64,000 nucleotides of DNA from JAGRAX01 sp041391365 (lineage in GTDB: Bacteria > Bdellovibrionota_G > JALEGL01 > JAGRMV01), in contig JAWKOC010000005.1 of the NCBI GenBank assembly GCA_041391365.1, positions 11,835-75,834 on the forward strand. Direction: 5' to 3'. Positions within the stretch are counted from its first letter, which is position 1; each line of letters begins with the position of its first letter. Below, in pieces: positions 18,732-26,196 of the stretch. The position numbers and the translations under genes were made by a program. The notes beneath the pieces are model-generated. The model was not told the DNA's origin. It searched no databases and saw only the letters and a program-made list of their open reading frames with translations.

Positions 18732-19660
18732 CGAAGCTGCCCCACAACTCGTTTCATCGCAGATTCAATCGTGGGATATTGAAACTCAAATCCAAGTTCA
18801 AGCATTTTTTTTGGGATCACCCGCGTGCTCGCAAAAGCTTCATCGGCTCCTTCTCCCAAAATGGCTTTGACGGCCAGTTTGGGAACCCGAAAAAGCGTAG
18901 GTTTGTCCAAAGCATGAGAAAGAGCCAAGGTAAAATCTTCATTGCGGACGGGATTGGGAGAGCATGCGTTGATAGGTCCACAGGTTCGATCATCAGACAA
19001 ACAAAAAGAAATCATCGAAACAAGATCATCTATCTCGATCCAACTCATGTATTGCTTTCCATCTCCCAGTTTTCCACCCAAACCTTTGGAAAAGGTAGGG
19101 AGCATTTTTGACAGCGCACCTCCATCTGGGCCCAACACAATTCCAAATCTCAACTGAACATCTCTGCAAGGCCAGGTTCTACATTTTTGGGCTTGAGCTT
19201 CCCATGACTTGCAAACCTTCGCCAAAAAACTGTCCCCAGGTGAGGAGGCTTCGGTAAGCATCTCATCGTCACGATCACCATAGTAGCCAATGGCTGAGGC
19301 ATTGATCCACACGGAAGGTTTTCGAGTGCATTTTTCCAAGGTTTGGATAAGAAACGCCGTACCTTCTACACGAGAATCTGCAATGGCCCTCTTTTTTTCC
19401 TCCGTCCAATAACCAGATGCAATATTTTCCCCTGCGAGATGAATGACCGCATCAAAACCCTCCATTTTTTGCAAATCAATCTTTCGATGCAAAACATCCC
19501 ATGCAAGATCATGATCATGTTTTGGAGAACGTGTCAGAGAAAAAATATCATGTCCCTGATCTTTCAAAAAATCAGAGAGATGCTTCCCAACAAAGCCTGA
19601 GGCTCCAGAAACCAAAATCTTTTTTGCTGCCTTAGGGTTCATGTTATGGTGTTGAGTCAT
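18728..19660 (-). CDS. TIGR01777-type NAD-dependent epimerase/dehydratase (YfcH-like)
   Basis: Atypical SDR enzyme, 310 aa from ATG 19660 (a shorter form from 19642 is equally possible; neither has a clear ribosome site). Rossmann motif ILVSGASGFVGKHL, then HLAGENIASGYWTEEKK and the ASAIGYYG catalytic region. The C-terminal DUF1731 segment (FASTRVIPKKMLELGF) is diagnostic of the family. It is coupled to the downstream flavoprotein gene. The family's substrate is generally not known. Divergent from the DUF1499 gene with only about 55 bases between starts. Confidence 0.9.
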   Translation of the reverse strand: MTQHHNMNPKAAKKILVSGASGFVGKHLSDFLKDQGHDIFSLTRSPKHDHDLAWDVLHRKIDLQKMEGFDAVIHLAGENIASGYWTEEKKRAIADSRVEGTAFLIQTLEKCTRKPSVWINASAIGYYGDRDDEMLTEASSPGDSFLAKVCKSWEAQAQKCRTWPCRDVQLRFGIVLGPDGGALSKMLPTFSKGLGGKLGDGKQYMSWIEIDDLVSMISFCLSDDRTCGPINACSPNPVRNEDFTLALSHALDKPTLFRVPKLAVKAILGEGADEAFASTRVIPKKMLELGFEFQYPTIESAMKRVVGQLR

Positions 19661-19714
19661 GAAGTGTTGTTCTAAACCATGCAACTGCGTTGTAAAGAGA
19701 AATGAGAGGGGAAA

Positions 19715-20098
19715 ATGACAGGAATCAAAGATGGAAGGCTCTTGAAGTGTTCTAGCAAACCCAATTGCGTAAGTTCCTCCCAACAGCCAGAAAACAGAAA
19801 ATACGTCGAACCGTTGAGCTATTCTATATCACCCATCGCTCTCAAAGACATCATACGGCAAATGTTTCGAGGAAACCGATCGTATACGATTGTCAAAGAA
19901 GGAGAGTACTACTTTCACTACGAATTCCGTTCTACGGTGTTTCAATTTGTGGATGATGTAGAGATTTTGATTCGACCTCAAGATTTTACCATTCACTTTC
20001 GCAGTGCTTCTCGGGTTGGATATTGGGATTTAGGGGCCAATCGAAGACGAATCAACACCATCAAAAAGCACCTCAGGAAAAAAATCGGAGAGAGATAA
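19715..20098 (+). CDS. DUF1499 family protein
   Basis: 127 aa, soluble, matching the DUF1499 pattern: an N-terminal KPNCVSS with the conserved Cys, the YVEPLSYS segment, then FRSTVFQFVDDVEILI and a C-terminal IHFRSASRVGYWDLGANRRRI. The last motif (RSASRxGxxDxGxNRxRI) is the family hallmark. Function unknown. Its final codons form one arm of a hairpin that acts as a terminator for the convergent dps gene. Confidence 0.85.
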   Translation: MTGIKDGRLLKCSSKPNCVSSSQQPENRKYVEPLSYSISPIALKDIIRQMFRGNRSYTIVKEGEYYFHYEFRSTVFQFVDDVEILIRPQDFTIHFRSASRVGYWDLGANRRRINTIKKHLRKKIGER

Positions 20099-20112
20099 AA
20101 ATCTCTCTCCGA
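20078..20112 (-). terminator. Rho-independent terminator of dps, embedded in the DUF1499 3' end
   Basis: Perfect 12-bp stem (20085-20096 with 20101-20112) around an AAAA loop. Read on the minus strand it is followed by seven T (20084-20078). The stem overlaps the stop codon of the convergent DUF1499 gene, so the hairpin probably serves dps mainly and may also protect the other transcript end. Confidence 0.85.
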
Positions 20113-20123
20113 AAGACACATCA

Positions 20124-20594
20124 TCAATCAGCCAAAAGACTGCGGAGCATCCACGCCGTTTTTTCGTGAAGTTGAATTCTCTGAGTCATCAAATCTGTCG
20201 TTGACTCGTCTCCGGCTTTGCCTGCAATCTCAGACACCGAACGAGCAGTTCGAATCACCGCTTCGTTGGCTTCGACCAACAATTTGATCATATCCTGGGC
20301 TGCAGGAACTCCATCTGTTTCCTGAATACTACTGAGTTGTAAATATTGCTTGTAGGTTCCAGGAGCAGGCTCCCCAATGGATCGAATGCGCTCGGCAATT
20401 TCATCCACCGCGGTGGCCAATTCGGTGTATTGGGTTTCAAACATCTAGTGGAGGGTTTGAAACATAGGGCCTTTTACGTTCCAGTGAAAATTATGTGTTT
20501 TCAAATACAGAACATAAGTATCGGCCAATACTTTTGAAAGGCCGGTGGCAATGGCTTTGCGATCTTCTTCTTTGATGCCAATATCAATTTTCAT
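20124..20594 (-). pseudogene. dps: Dps/ferritin-like DNA-protection protein with an in-frame TAG
   Basis: Mini-ferritin that oxidises and stores iron and shields DNA from peroxide. From ATG 20594 (AGGA 7-8 bases upstream) the 156-codon gene is collinear with Dps. Ferroxidase region: THNFHWNVKGPMFQTLH, then MFETQYTELATAVDEIAERI. Codon 50 is TAG (20445-20447) exactly between these two parts; no frame change is involved. A shorter product could start at the following ATG but would lack the His ferroxidase ligands. The promoter has tandem Fur/PerR-type palindromes. A single substitution or sequence error explains it. Confidence 0.92.
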
Positions 20595-20634
20595 AGTATG
20601 ATCCTTTCTCGATTCAAAATGGCTTGCGATATTG

Positions 20635-20667
20635 ATTAGACTAAGTCTAATTTTAGACAAAGTCAAT
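20635..20667. promoter_or_regulatory. Tandem Fur/PerR-type operator upstream of dps
   Basis: A perfect 17-bp palindrome, ATTAGACT-A-AGTCTAAT, spans 20635-20651. A degenerate second copy (TTAGACAAAGTCAAT) follows at 20653-20667. A near-identical site lies upstream of the Fur/PerR-type gene at 45699-45715. A possible dps -35 (TTGACT, 20666-20661 on the minus strand) lies inside the second copy, so binding would block the promoter. The shape resembles the PerR box TTAGAATNATTCTAA. Confidence 0.82.
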
Positions 20668-20772
20668 CATTTTTTATGTTTTGGGAACACGAACAATTAC
20701 AGCCACGATCAGCAAACAACCACGTTTGTACGTCTTCCACTTTTTTTTTCAAGTCTTCTTCTTTGTTCGATG

Positions 20773-20876
20773 TTCACCTGGCACCAAATCTCGCATTTTG
20801 CACCCGGTACACTTTCTCCCGTTTTGTACCGGGTGCAAAAACGGGAAAAGTGTACCGGGTACAGGGAATTGTGGAG
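20773..20876. repeat. Four-unit 26-bp array of short palindromes upstream of the sirtuin gene
   Basis: Three copies of a 13-bp palindromic core TGYACCSGGTRCA lie at 20799-20811, 20825-20837 and 20851-20863, centred exactly 26 bp apart. A degenerate copy (9 of 13 matches) sits one period upstream at 20773-20785. The spacers of units 2 and 3 are near reverse complements, so the block can also fold as two competing hairpins. The perfect 16-bp arms 20796-20811 and 20825-20840 form one of them. Together with the dps promoter this fills the 309-base gap between dps and the sirtuin. Confidence 0.85.
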
Positions 20877-20903
20877 AAGGAGTATTGATGGTAGAAGCAG
20901 TGC

Positions 20904-21623
20904 ATGGATAACAACGGAAACATTGTCATTCTGACAGGAGCTGGGATTTCGGCAGATTCAGGTCTCGACACGTTTCGAGGAAATTTTGGGCTATGGGGTC
21001 AACACAAAGTAGAGGACATTGCCACGCCCGAAGCCTTTGAAAAAAATCCAAAACAAGTTCAAAAATTCTACAACACGCGACGCAAAGAACTATCGCGAGT
21101 CACCCCCAACCTCGCCCACCAATCTTTGGCAGAACTCGAGCAAAAATGGCCTGGAAAAGTAACGCTCGTCACACAAAATGTTGATGACCTTCATGAAAGA
21201 GCCGGAAGCCAAAATGTTTTGCACATGCATGGAAAGCTTCTGGAAATTCGTTGCACCGCCACAGGAACTGTATTTTCACATCATCTCGATGTCACACAAG
21301 ACCTCATGTGCGAGTGCTGCAAAAAAACAGGCACCCTTCGACCCAACATTGTGTGGTTCGGAGAATACCCATTTGATCTAGATACCATTTTTTCCGCCCT
21401 CGATGAAGCGGATCAGTTCTGGTCCATTGGAACCTCTGGACAGGTCTACCCTGCCGGTGGCTTTGCTCAACATGTATTGATGAATCGTGCAGGAGCCAGA
21501 ATGGTAGAATTCAACACGGAAGTCTCACAGCTCTCTCACTTATTTTCGGAGCGTTACGAGGGATCTGCATCAGAAACAGTTCCTCGGTTTGTAAATACAC
21601 TTCTTGCAAACATCATATCGTAA
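20904..21623 (+). CDS. cobB: Class III-type sirtuin (CobB-like NAD-dependent deacylase)
   Basis: Removes acyl groups from protein lysines using NAD, 239 aa. NAD-binding GAGISADSGLDTFRG, TQNVDDLHERAG and the catalytic His in LHMHGKLLEIRC are present. The FYNTRR segment carries the Tyr and Arg that give class III enzymes preference for succinyl/malonyl groups. The zinc site looks incomplete: one Cys (IRCTA) instead of a pair, then CECC. A strong AAGGAG serves an upstream ATG at 20888 that encodes only seven residues, and its stop overlaps the sirtuin ATG. Translation may therefore be coupled to a mini-ORF. Confidence 0.92.
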   Translation: MDNNGNIVILTGAGISADSGLDTFRGNFGLWGQHKVEDIATPEAFEKNPKQVQKFYNTRRKELSRVTPNLAHQSLAELEQKWPGKVTLVTQNVDDLHERAGSQNVLHMHGKLLEIRCTATGTVFSHHLDVTQDLMCECCKKTGTLRPNIVWFGEYPFDLDTIFSALDEADQFWSIGTSGQVYPAGGFAQHVLMNRAGARMVEFNTEVSQLSHLFSERYEGSASETVPRFVNTLLANIIS

Positions 21624-22539
21624 ATGGCCTGAACCATCCAGGCCTCAGTATCGAAAACACTAACAACATCCACAGAAAAAATCTAGAAGTCGAATGCTCA
21701 GATCGGCAGCCGCCCTTGACAGAAAGACCAACATCATCAGAAGAATTGTTTTCGGATTGATGAGAAGTCACACTTGTCTTTTTTTCATATTCGTAATTTC
21801 CTGGCATGGACTGACTTTCTTCCAAGAGCAACACTCCCACAATACACTCATTTTTTCGATCATCCACGGTTCGAATCAATTCCAAAATCGCCCTCTCTCC
21901 TTTTGTGCCATCGTAAAGTTGTAAGAATTTTTGAGAATATGGAAGTCGTGAGGATATATTTTCGCCTTTAAAGTCCCCTTCATAGGCTCCAAAAATACCG
22001 TCTTCAACAAAGTCATTTAGAAAAAATTCAATTTTCGGATATTCCTTACCTATAGAAGGAACTGTAATTAACATTTTTTTCTCATCAAATTCTATTTTTA
22101 CTATTGGTTTTTTTTCTTTTCTCACAATACTTGGGAAGACATCGGTCTGGCCCACTATCGTTAAATCATGTTTTTTATGCTGATCAGCTAGTAAAATATC
22201 TACATAAGCCCATTGATAAAGACCTGATTTTTTTGGACTAGCCGACAAATGAAATCCAGGGCACATTGGACCTTCTATCGAACCAAAACCTTCGTACTCA
22301 TTTAGATAGTAAACTCTTGCAAGAAAGTCATCTTTGGAATTTTTAGTATATTTTTTAGAATCCCAAGTTTTTCTTTCCCAAGATCCGCTCTCAATAAATT
22401 TTTCTGCTATGGAAAACAACTTGTGACTTTGTATTTCTGCGCTCAAATCTTCTGATTTTTCGGCAAAACTATATTCAAAAATTAAAAATTGAAAAATCAA
22501 ATATACAAAAGATATTGCTATTCTTTTATTTATCAACAT
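21613..22539 (-). CDS. Exported protein of unknown function with C-terminal membrane tail
   Basis: 308 aa in AT-rich DNA. N-terminal signal segment (IAISFVYLIFQFLIFEYSFA), a beta-rich body with no recognised domain, then a C-terminal Ser/Gly/Cys stretch (VKGGCRSEHSTS) followed by a hydrophobic helix and an Arg-containing end (SILRPGWFRPF). This Cys-then-helix-then-Arg tail resembles bacterial C-terminal sorting tags in outline only. The start overlaps the end of the transglutaminase-like gene; the end overlaps the sirtuin stop by 11 bases. It probably acts in the envelope with its two upstream neighbours. Confidence 0.7.
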   Translation of the reverse strand: MLINKRIAISFVYLIFQFLIFEYSFAEKSEDLSAEIQSHKLFSIAEKFIESGSWERKTWDSKKYTKNSKDDFLARVYYLNEYEGFGSIEGPMCPGFHLSASPKKSGLYQWAYVDILLADQHKKHDLTIVGQTDVFPSIVRKEKKPIVKIEFDEKKMLITVPSIGKEYPKIEFFLNDFVEDGIFGAYEGDFKGENISSRLPYSQKFLQLYDGTKGERAILELIRTVDDRKNECIVGVLLLEESQSMPGNYEYEKKTSVTSHQSENNSSDDVGLSVKGGCRSEHSTSRFFLWMLLVFSILRPGWFRPFTI

Positions 22540-23416
22540 CTATATAATCCTCCATTAAACACAGACTTGGGTCAATAGAAATGGGCACTACAAACACCTC
22601 TTCTACTGCAGGATGTCCAGTTACATTTTTTTTAGAAGAAGGATATCCCTTATCTTTATATTCGCTCCCCGCGCCACTTGTAAAATAAAATTCTGAACCA
22701 ACTCGAGTCTCATCAAATATTCCTTTTTTTTCTTCCGAAACTCTCAATCCAGGTGTCGATTCGCAAAAAACATACTTTTTTCCGTTGTGAAGGTAGAAAA
22801 AGCTATTAGCTTGATATTTTGTTTCGTATGTTTCCATATAAACGGCTGTCATCCAATGACCAATAGCATCGACCACAATAACTTCCTGTCCATACCGTGA
22901 AAGCATAGCCGCTAGTAAAATCGCATGGTCTTCACAATCTCCCTGCATTTTAATCAAAGTTTCAATAGGGTATTGTACATATTCCATACCTCTATCCTCT
23001 TTGTATCCTATTTGATCAAATTCGTAAGGTATAGAGTGCACAAAATTGAGAATAAATTCGACAGCATGAAATTTATCGAAGCTGTAAACAAAAATTTCAA
23101 ATAAAAATTCATCTAAAAATTCTGAAAAAACATCATCACATTGATGATGAAAGCTAATAAAATACTTCTTTTCCAATGTAGGTTGATTATCTCTCTCACG
23201 AGAATGGGGAAATATATGAGGCTTTTCTCGAAGTTCATCGAGACATTTGTCTACATCAGGAATGGTAAAATTGAACGTATAATAGTCTCCTTTATATTCC
23301 CATTCAAAATGCAATATGTCGTTCTTAATTCCATTTAGGAGATCGTGCTGTGCCCAAAGATCGCTTGTCACAAGACTTAAAACTATAGTCATAATAAAAC
23401 AAAACAAATCTCTCAC
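22526..23416 (-). CDS. Exported transglutaminase-like cysteine protease family protein
   Basis: 296 aa with a signal peptide (FIMTIVLSLVTSDLWA). The core matches the transglutaminase-like papain fold: the nucleophile Cys in KMQGDCEDHAILLAAML (about residue 165), the His in DAIGHWMTAVY, and an acidic residue in VFCESTPGLR. It is preceded by the typical NFVHSIPYEFDQ segment. Such proteins cleave or rearrange peptide bonds in the envelope; the target is unknown. It overlaps the downstream exported gene by 14 bases and follows the coiled-coil gene by 16 bases: one operon. Confidence 0.8.
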   Translation of the reverse strand: MRDLFCFIMTIVLSLVTSDLWAQHDLLNGIKNDILHFEWEYKGDYYTFNFTIPDVDKCLDELREKPHIFPHSRERDNQPTLEKKYFISFHHQCDDVFSEFLDEFLFEIFVYSFDKFHAVEFILNFVHSIPYEFDQIGYKEDRGMEYVQYPIETLIKMQGDCEDHAILLAAMLSRYGQEVIVVDAIGHWMTAVYMETYETKYQANSFFYLHNGKKYVFCESTPGLRVSEEKKGIFDETRVGSEFYFTSGAGSEYKDKGYPSSKKNVTGHPAVEEVFVVPISIDPSLCLMEDYIDVDK

Positions 23417-23432
23417 AGCTTCTCCTTACCAT

Positions 23433-24701
23433 CTAGCTGGTTCTTAAAATTTTCAATATTCTTTCTAATTCGTCTTTTTCTTTTAAAAGTTTATTGTATC
23501 GAACATCATTTACTCTTTTGTCTTTAGTTCGACGGTTGTTCATTCTCCCAATGACTTGGTTTATGGCTTCAAGGCGATGTAGCAATTTTTTTTCCGTTTT
23601 TTCTCCCCGAACACTCAACTTGTGTATCGCTTTTTCTTCAATATCTGATCCATAAATCATTTTTATGCTTGCAATTGTCATTTCTAAACCTTCAATTTTT
23701 GCTTCATAGACTTCTTTTTGCAGCTCTTTTAGATTCTCCAAAAGCTGCAGCTCTTCTTTTAATTGTTGCACTTTTTTAGTCCATTCATTGATCTCATTCT
23801 TTAAATCTGCTTCCCTACGAGAAAAATCCAACGTAATAGCCTCAATTTCTTGATAGAGACTTTCGATTTTTTGCTCCAGTTCCTCGCCATATCTCCGATC
23901 CTGATCTCGAAAAACGAGGCCAATCATTTTCAACTGATCGAGATCGTCAGGTACTCCTGTCACATGAGCACTAAACTTTTGTTCATCATCAAAAAACAGA
24001 TCCGTTCGATAACGGAATCTCCCATTGGCTTTGCAACTTTCGTCGATTTCAACTTGAAGGTAAGAACCATAGGTCTCTGTTTCCAAAGACAAATGTCCAT
24101 CACTCTCAGGACGGATGCGAACGTTTCCTCTCACCTCTATTCTCTTCGCTCCCAACAGATGGTTTGCATAAGCATCCATGGTATAGGTATCATCCCTACT
24201 GCTTGGAACCATGATGACATGCAAGGCGGAGTCGGAAGACTCCGTTCTTTTGGTCCAGTAGCCCGTTGCATGACCAACGTGGTTGTTTTCTAATGTGGTA
24301 GATCGGAGATACAACGTAGAGTAGTTCTCCAGAAAGTCTTGTGCAATGGCGGCTATTTTTTCCTTCTGCTCAACACTGCAGGCACCAACTGGAGCATTCA
24401 GGTCAAGATCTGTAGAGATGGAATGCATTGCCGACAAAAACACCCTACTCTCATTGGCATAAGAAGGATTGGAAAACAACCGATTGATGTAGCCATGAAT
24501 TTCTTCCAAGGTTTCATGCTTGGTCTGAGCTGTGTTCATTCGTCTTCGAAGGTATTTGATTTCGGTAAACTTACTTTCCTCAATTTGAACCAACCCTGAA
24601 TCGTCCAGCCATGCTTGATTCTGAGCGCAAACATCATTGGCAAGCACCATCAAAAACAAGAGGCCTAACAAACATAGTGGAGCATTTTTTACAGCATTCA
24701 T
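23433..24701 (-). CDS. Exported beta-domain plus coiled-coil protein of unknown function
   Basis: 422 aa: signal peptide (LCLLGLLFLMVLANDVCA), a helical N-part (about 40-110), a central beta-rich domain (about 130-250, e.g. KRIEVRGNVRIRPES and GSYLQVEIDESCK), then a long charged coiled coil (about 265-422) with heptad pattern. First gene of a three-gene operon with the transglutaminase-like and tail-anchored proteins. The layout suggests an elongated periplasmic or surface protein. No family recognised. Confidence 0.75.
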   Translation of the reverse strand: MNAVKNAPLCLLGLLFLMVLANDVCAQNQAWLDDSGLVQIEESKFTEIKYLRRRMNTAQTKHETLEEIHGYINRLFSNPSYANESRVFLSAMHSISTDLDLNAPVGACSVEQKEKIAAIAQDFLENYSTLYLRSTTLENNHVGHATGYWTKRTESSDSALHVIMVPSSRDDTYTMDAYANHLLGAKRIEVRGNVRIRPESDGHLSLETETYGSYLQVEIDESCKANGRFRYRTDLFFDDEQKFSAHVTGVPDDLDQLKMIGLVFRDQDRRYGEELEQKIESLYQEIEAITLDFSRREADLKNEINEWTKKVQQLKEELQLLENLKELQKEVYEAKIEGLEMTIASIKMIYGSDIEEKAIHKLSVRGEKTEKKLLHRLEAINQVIGRMNNRRTKDKRVNDVRYNKLLKEKDELERILKILRTS

Positions 24702-24815
24702 ATGCTTTTACTCAAAGCAAGAGACATGCCACGCAGAAATGAGCTACATTGAAATCTAGAGCTAGAACACTTGAGAAGGTGTTCGATTTTGAAACAATCG
24801 TGGTGAAAATTCGGA

Positions 24816-24854
24816 CAAAAAAAATCCCGTCACATCTTCATGTGACGGGATTTT
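24816..24854 (-). terminator. Rho-independent terminator of the rpmE2-rpmG-rpmB operon
   Basis: Perfect 15-bp stem (24821-24835 with 24840-24854), four-base loop CTTC, and a run of eight or more T on the minus strand where transcription from rpmB leaves the stem. The plus-strand side ends in TTTT, so weak function in the other direction is possible. Confidence 0.92.
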
Positions 24855-24876
24855 ATGATCCAAAAAACGTTTGTAT

Positions 24877-25149
24877 CTATTTTCGAAGCTCTCTTCGAAT
24901 GCGTGACAACGAAGAAGACAACACTTCTTCTTTGGCTTTGATCACTGCGGGGGCCAATCCACCCAGTTTGTCAACTGTTCGAATGGCACGGCTGCACAAA
25001 TTCACGGTTACACTTTTTTTCAATTCAGGAATGAAATATTTTTTCTTGTGCAAGTTTGGCAATTGTCTTCTTCGGGTTTTGACATTGGAGTTACTTACAT
25101 TGTTTCCAAACATGGGTTTGGTGCCTGTCAATTCACATACTCTGGACAT
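24877..25149 (-). CDS. rpmB: 50S ribosomal protein L28
   Basis: 90 aa, basic. It has the L28 signature at the N-terminus (MSRVCELTGTKPMFGNNVSN) and RRRQLPNLHKKKYFIPE. Two isolated Cys residues but no CxxC pair, so it is a zinc-free form. Last gene of a three-gene ribosomal operon ending at a strong terminator. Confidence 0.97.
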   Translation of the reverse strand: MSRVCELTGTKPMFGNNVSNSNVKTRRRQLPNLHKKKYFIPELKKSVTVNLCSRAIRTVDKLGGLAPAVIKAKEEVLSSSLSRIRRELRK

Positions 25150-25179
25150 GATCGATTCCTCTTCAACTCATCTTCTGCA

Positions 25180-25365
25180 TCAAACAGAAATGGTTTTTCC
25201 TTTTGATTTGCTTAGTTTTGCACTTTCGACAAAGTACACATGTTTTTTGACAACAGGATCGTACTTTTTGAGTTTCAACTTATCTTTGCCTGTTTTTTTG
25301 TTTTTGGTCGCAGTGTAAAAATACCCTGTTCCCGCTGACGACAACATGTAAATGATATCGGCCAT
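25180..25365 (-). CDS. rpmG: 50S ribosomal protein L33, cysteine-free
   Basis: 61 aa. It carries the conserved TGYFYTATKNKK and LKLKKYDPVVKKHV blocks of L33 but none of the four zinc-ligand cysteines of the C+ form. The start overlaps the rpmE2 stop by one base (TAATG), and rpmB follows 30 bases later. Confidence 0.97.
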   Translation of the reverse strand: MADIIYMLSSAGTGYFYTATKNKKTGKDKLKLKKYDPVVKKHVYFVESAKLSKSKGKTISV

Positions 25366-25622
25366 TACTTGCTCCCTTTTTTGGCAGTGTATCTTTTCTT
25401 GAAGCGTTCTACACGACCTTCTGTATCAACAATTCGTTTTTGCCCAGTATAAAACGGATGAGAATCTGCTGAAATATCAACACGAATGACAGGATATTCT
25501 TTACCGTCATCATGAGCCATCGTTTCGCTCGGAACTTTCGTTGAGCGTGACAAAAACTTGGTTCCGGCCACCATGTCGTAAAACAAAACTTCTTGATAAT
25601 CTGGATGAATGTCTTTTTTCAT
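25365..25622 (-). CDS. rpmE2: 50S ribosomal protein L31 type B, cysteine-free
   Basis: 85 aa, type B L31: MKKDIHPDYQEVLFYDMVAG, SADSHPFYTGQKR and GRVERFKKRY. No cysteines, so it is the zinc-independent form, often de-repressed under zinc limitation. First gene of the rpmE2-rpmG-rpmB operon. I looked for a Zur-like palindrome upstream and saw none that convinced me. Confidence 0.97.
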   Translation of the reverse strand: MKKDIHPDYQEVLFYDMVAGTKFLSRSTKVPSETMAHDDGKEYPVIRVDISADSHPFYTGQKRIVDTEGRVERFKKRYTAKKGSK

Positions 25623-25731
25623 AATCTAAGCCCTTGTAAGGCGCAGAGTAATAACAAAGTTCGTCAAGCCTGGCAAGGCTTTTTCATTTGTCGCCCTTAG
25701 CTAACTTTTTCTTTTAAATTCAATAATTTAT

Positions 25732-26181
25732 CTACTTTTCCGCGGTGGCATCACTGTACAGTTTTTCAAATCGTCCCAGAGCTTTGCGCAATTCCTGCGC
25801 AGTTTGCTCTTGTGCACTCTGTTTGGCCTTGCTTGCATCCACCAGGAGCTCATGGGCCGTTTTGAGCAAGTCCACATAGCCTTTCATCGTGGGCTTGATT
25901 CGCTGGGTTAAAAAATACTGGGAAACAATTTCCTGGATCATGGTCGCATGCTGTTCTTTGGTGTTGATCCATCGCACGAGCTGATGTTGATCTTGTTTCT
26001 TTTTCCAGTTTGATGTGTTGATCTCTTGCTGCGCCTTTTCGATGGTGGTGATGTGCTCTTCGATGAGATGAATGCGCAAATGATCATCATAGATGCCACA
26101 CGGAACTTCGCAGTGCGCTTGGGCAATGCCGCAAGAAAGACATGCCAGAACCAAAATGACAAAAACGTTTCGTAGATTCAT
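25732..26181 (-). CDS. sodN: Nickel superoxide dismutase with N-terminal signal peptide
   Basis: Converts superoxide to oxygen and peroxide at a nickel site. 149 aa. The nickel hook HCEVPCGIYDD lies immediately after a signal peptide ending AQA, so cleavage would expose His23 as the new N-terminal ligand, with Cys24 and Cys28 as thiolate ligands. A helical bundle follows, as in the family. An alternative lipobox-like VLAC at Cys14 is less compatible with a free His. No SodX-type processing protease gene is adjacent. Good ribosome site (GAAGGG); starts 15 bases after leuS, probably co-transcribed. It is intact, unlike sodB at 37754. Confidence 0.9.
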   Translation of the reverse strand: MNLRNVFVILVLACLSCGIAQAHCEVPCGIYDDHLRIHLIEEHITTIEKAQQEINTSNWKKKQDQHQLVRWINTKEQHATMIQEIVSQYFLTQRIKPTMKGYVDLLKTAHELLVDASKAKQSAQEQTAQELRKALGRFEKLYSDATAEK

Positions 26182-26196
26182 GATTTTCCCTTCTGT

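Noticed and set aside
2324..20447. Recoding of TAG/TAA as an amino acid (in-frame stops in the BMP gene, imuB and dps)
   Set aside because: TAG and TAA end many intact genes here (for example the response regulator, sodB and topA), and the affected genes mostly carry frameshifts too.
20773..20876. Reading the 26-bp palindrome array as a CRISPR-like repeat or an att site
   Set aside because: The cores are only 13 bp, spacers are near-inverted copies of each other, and there is no integrase or cas gene nearby.
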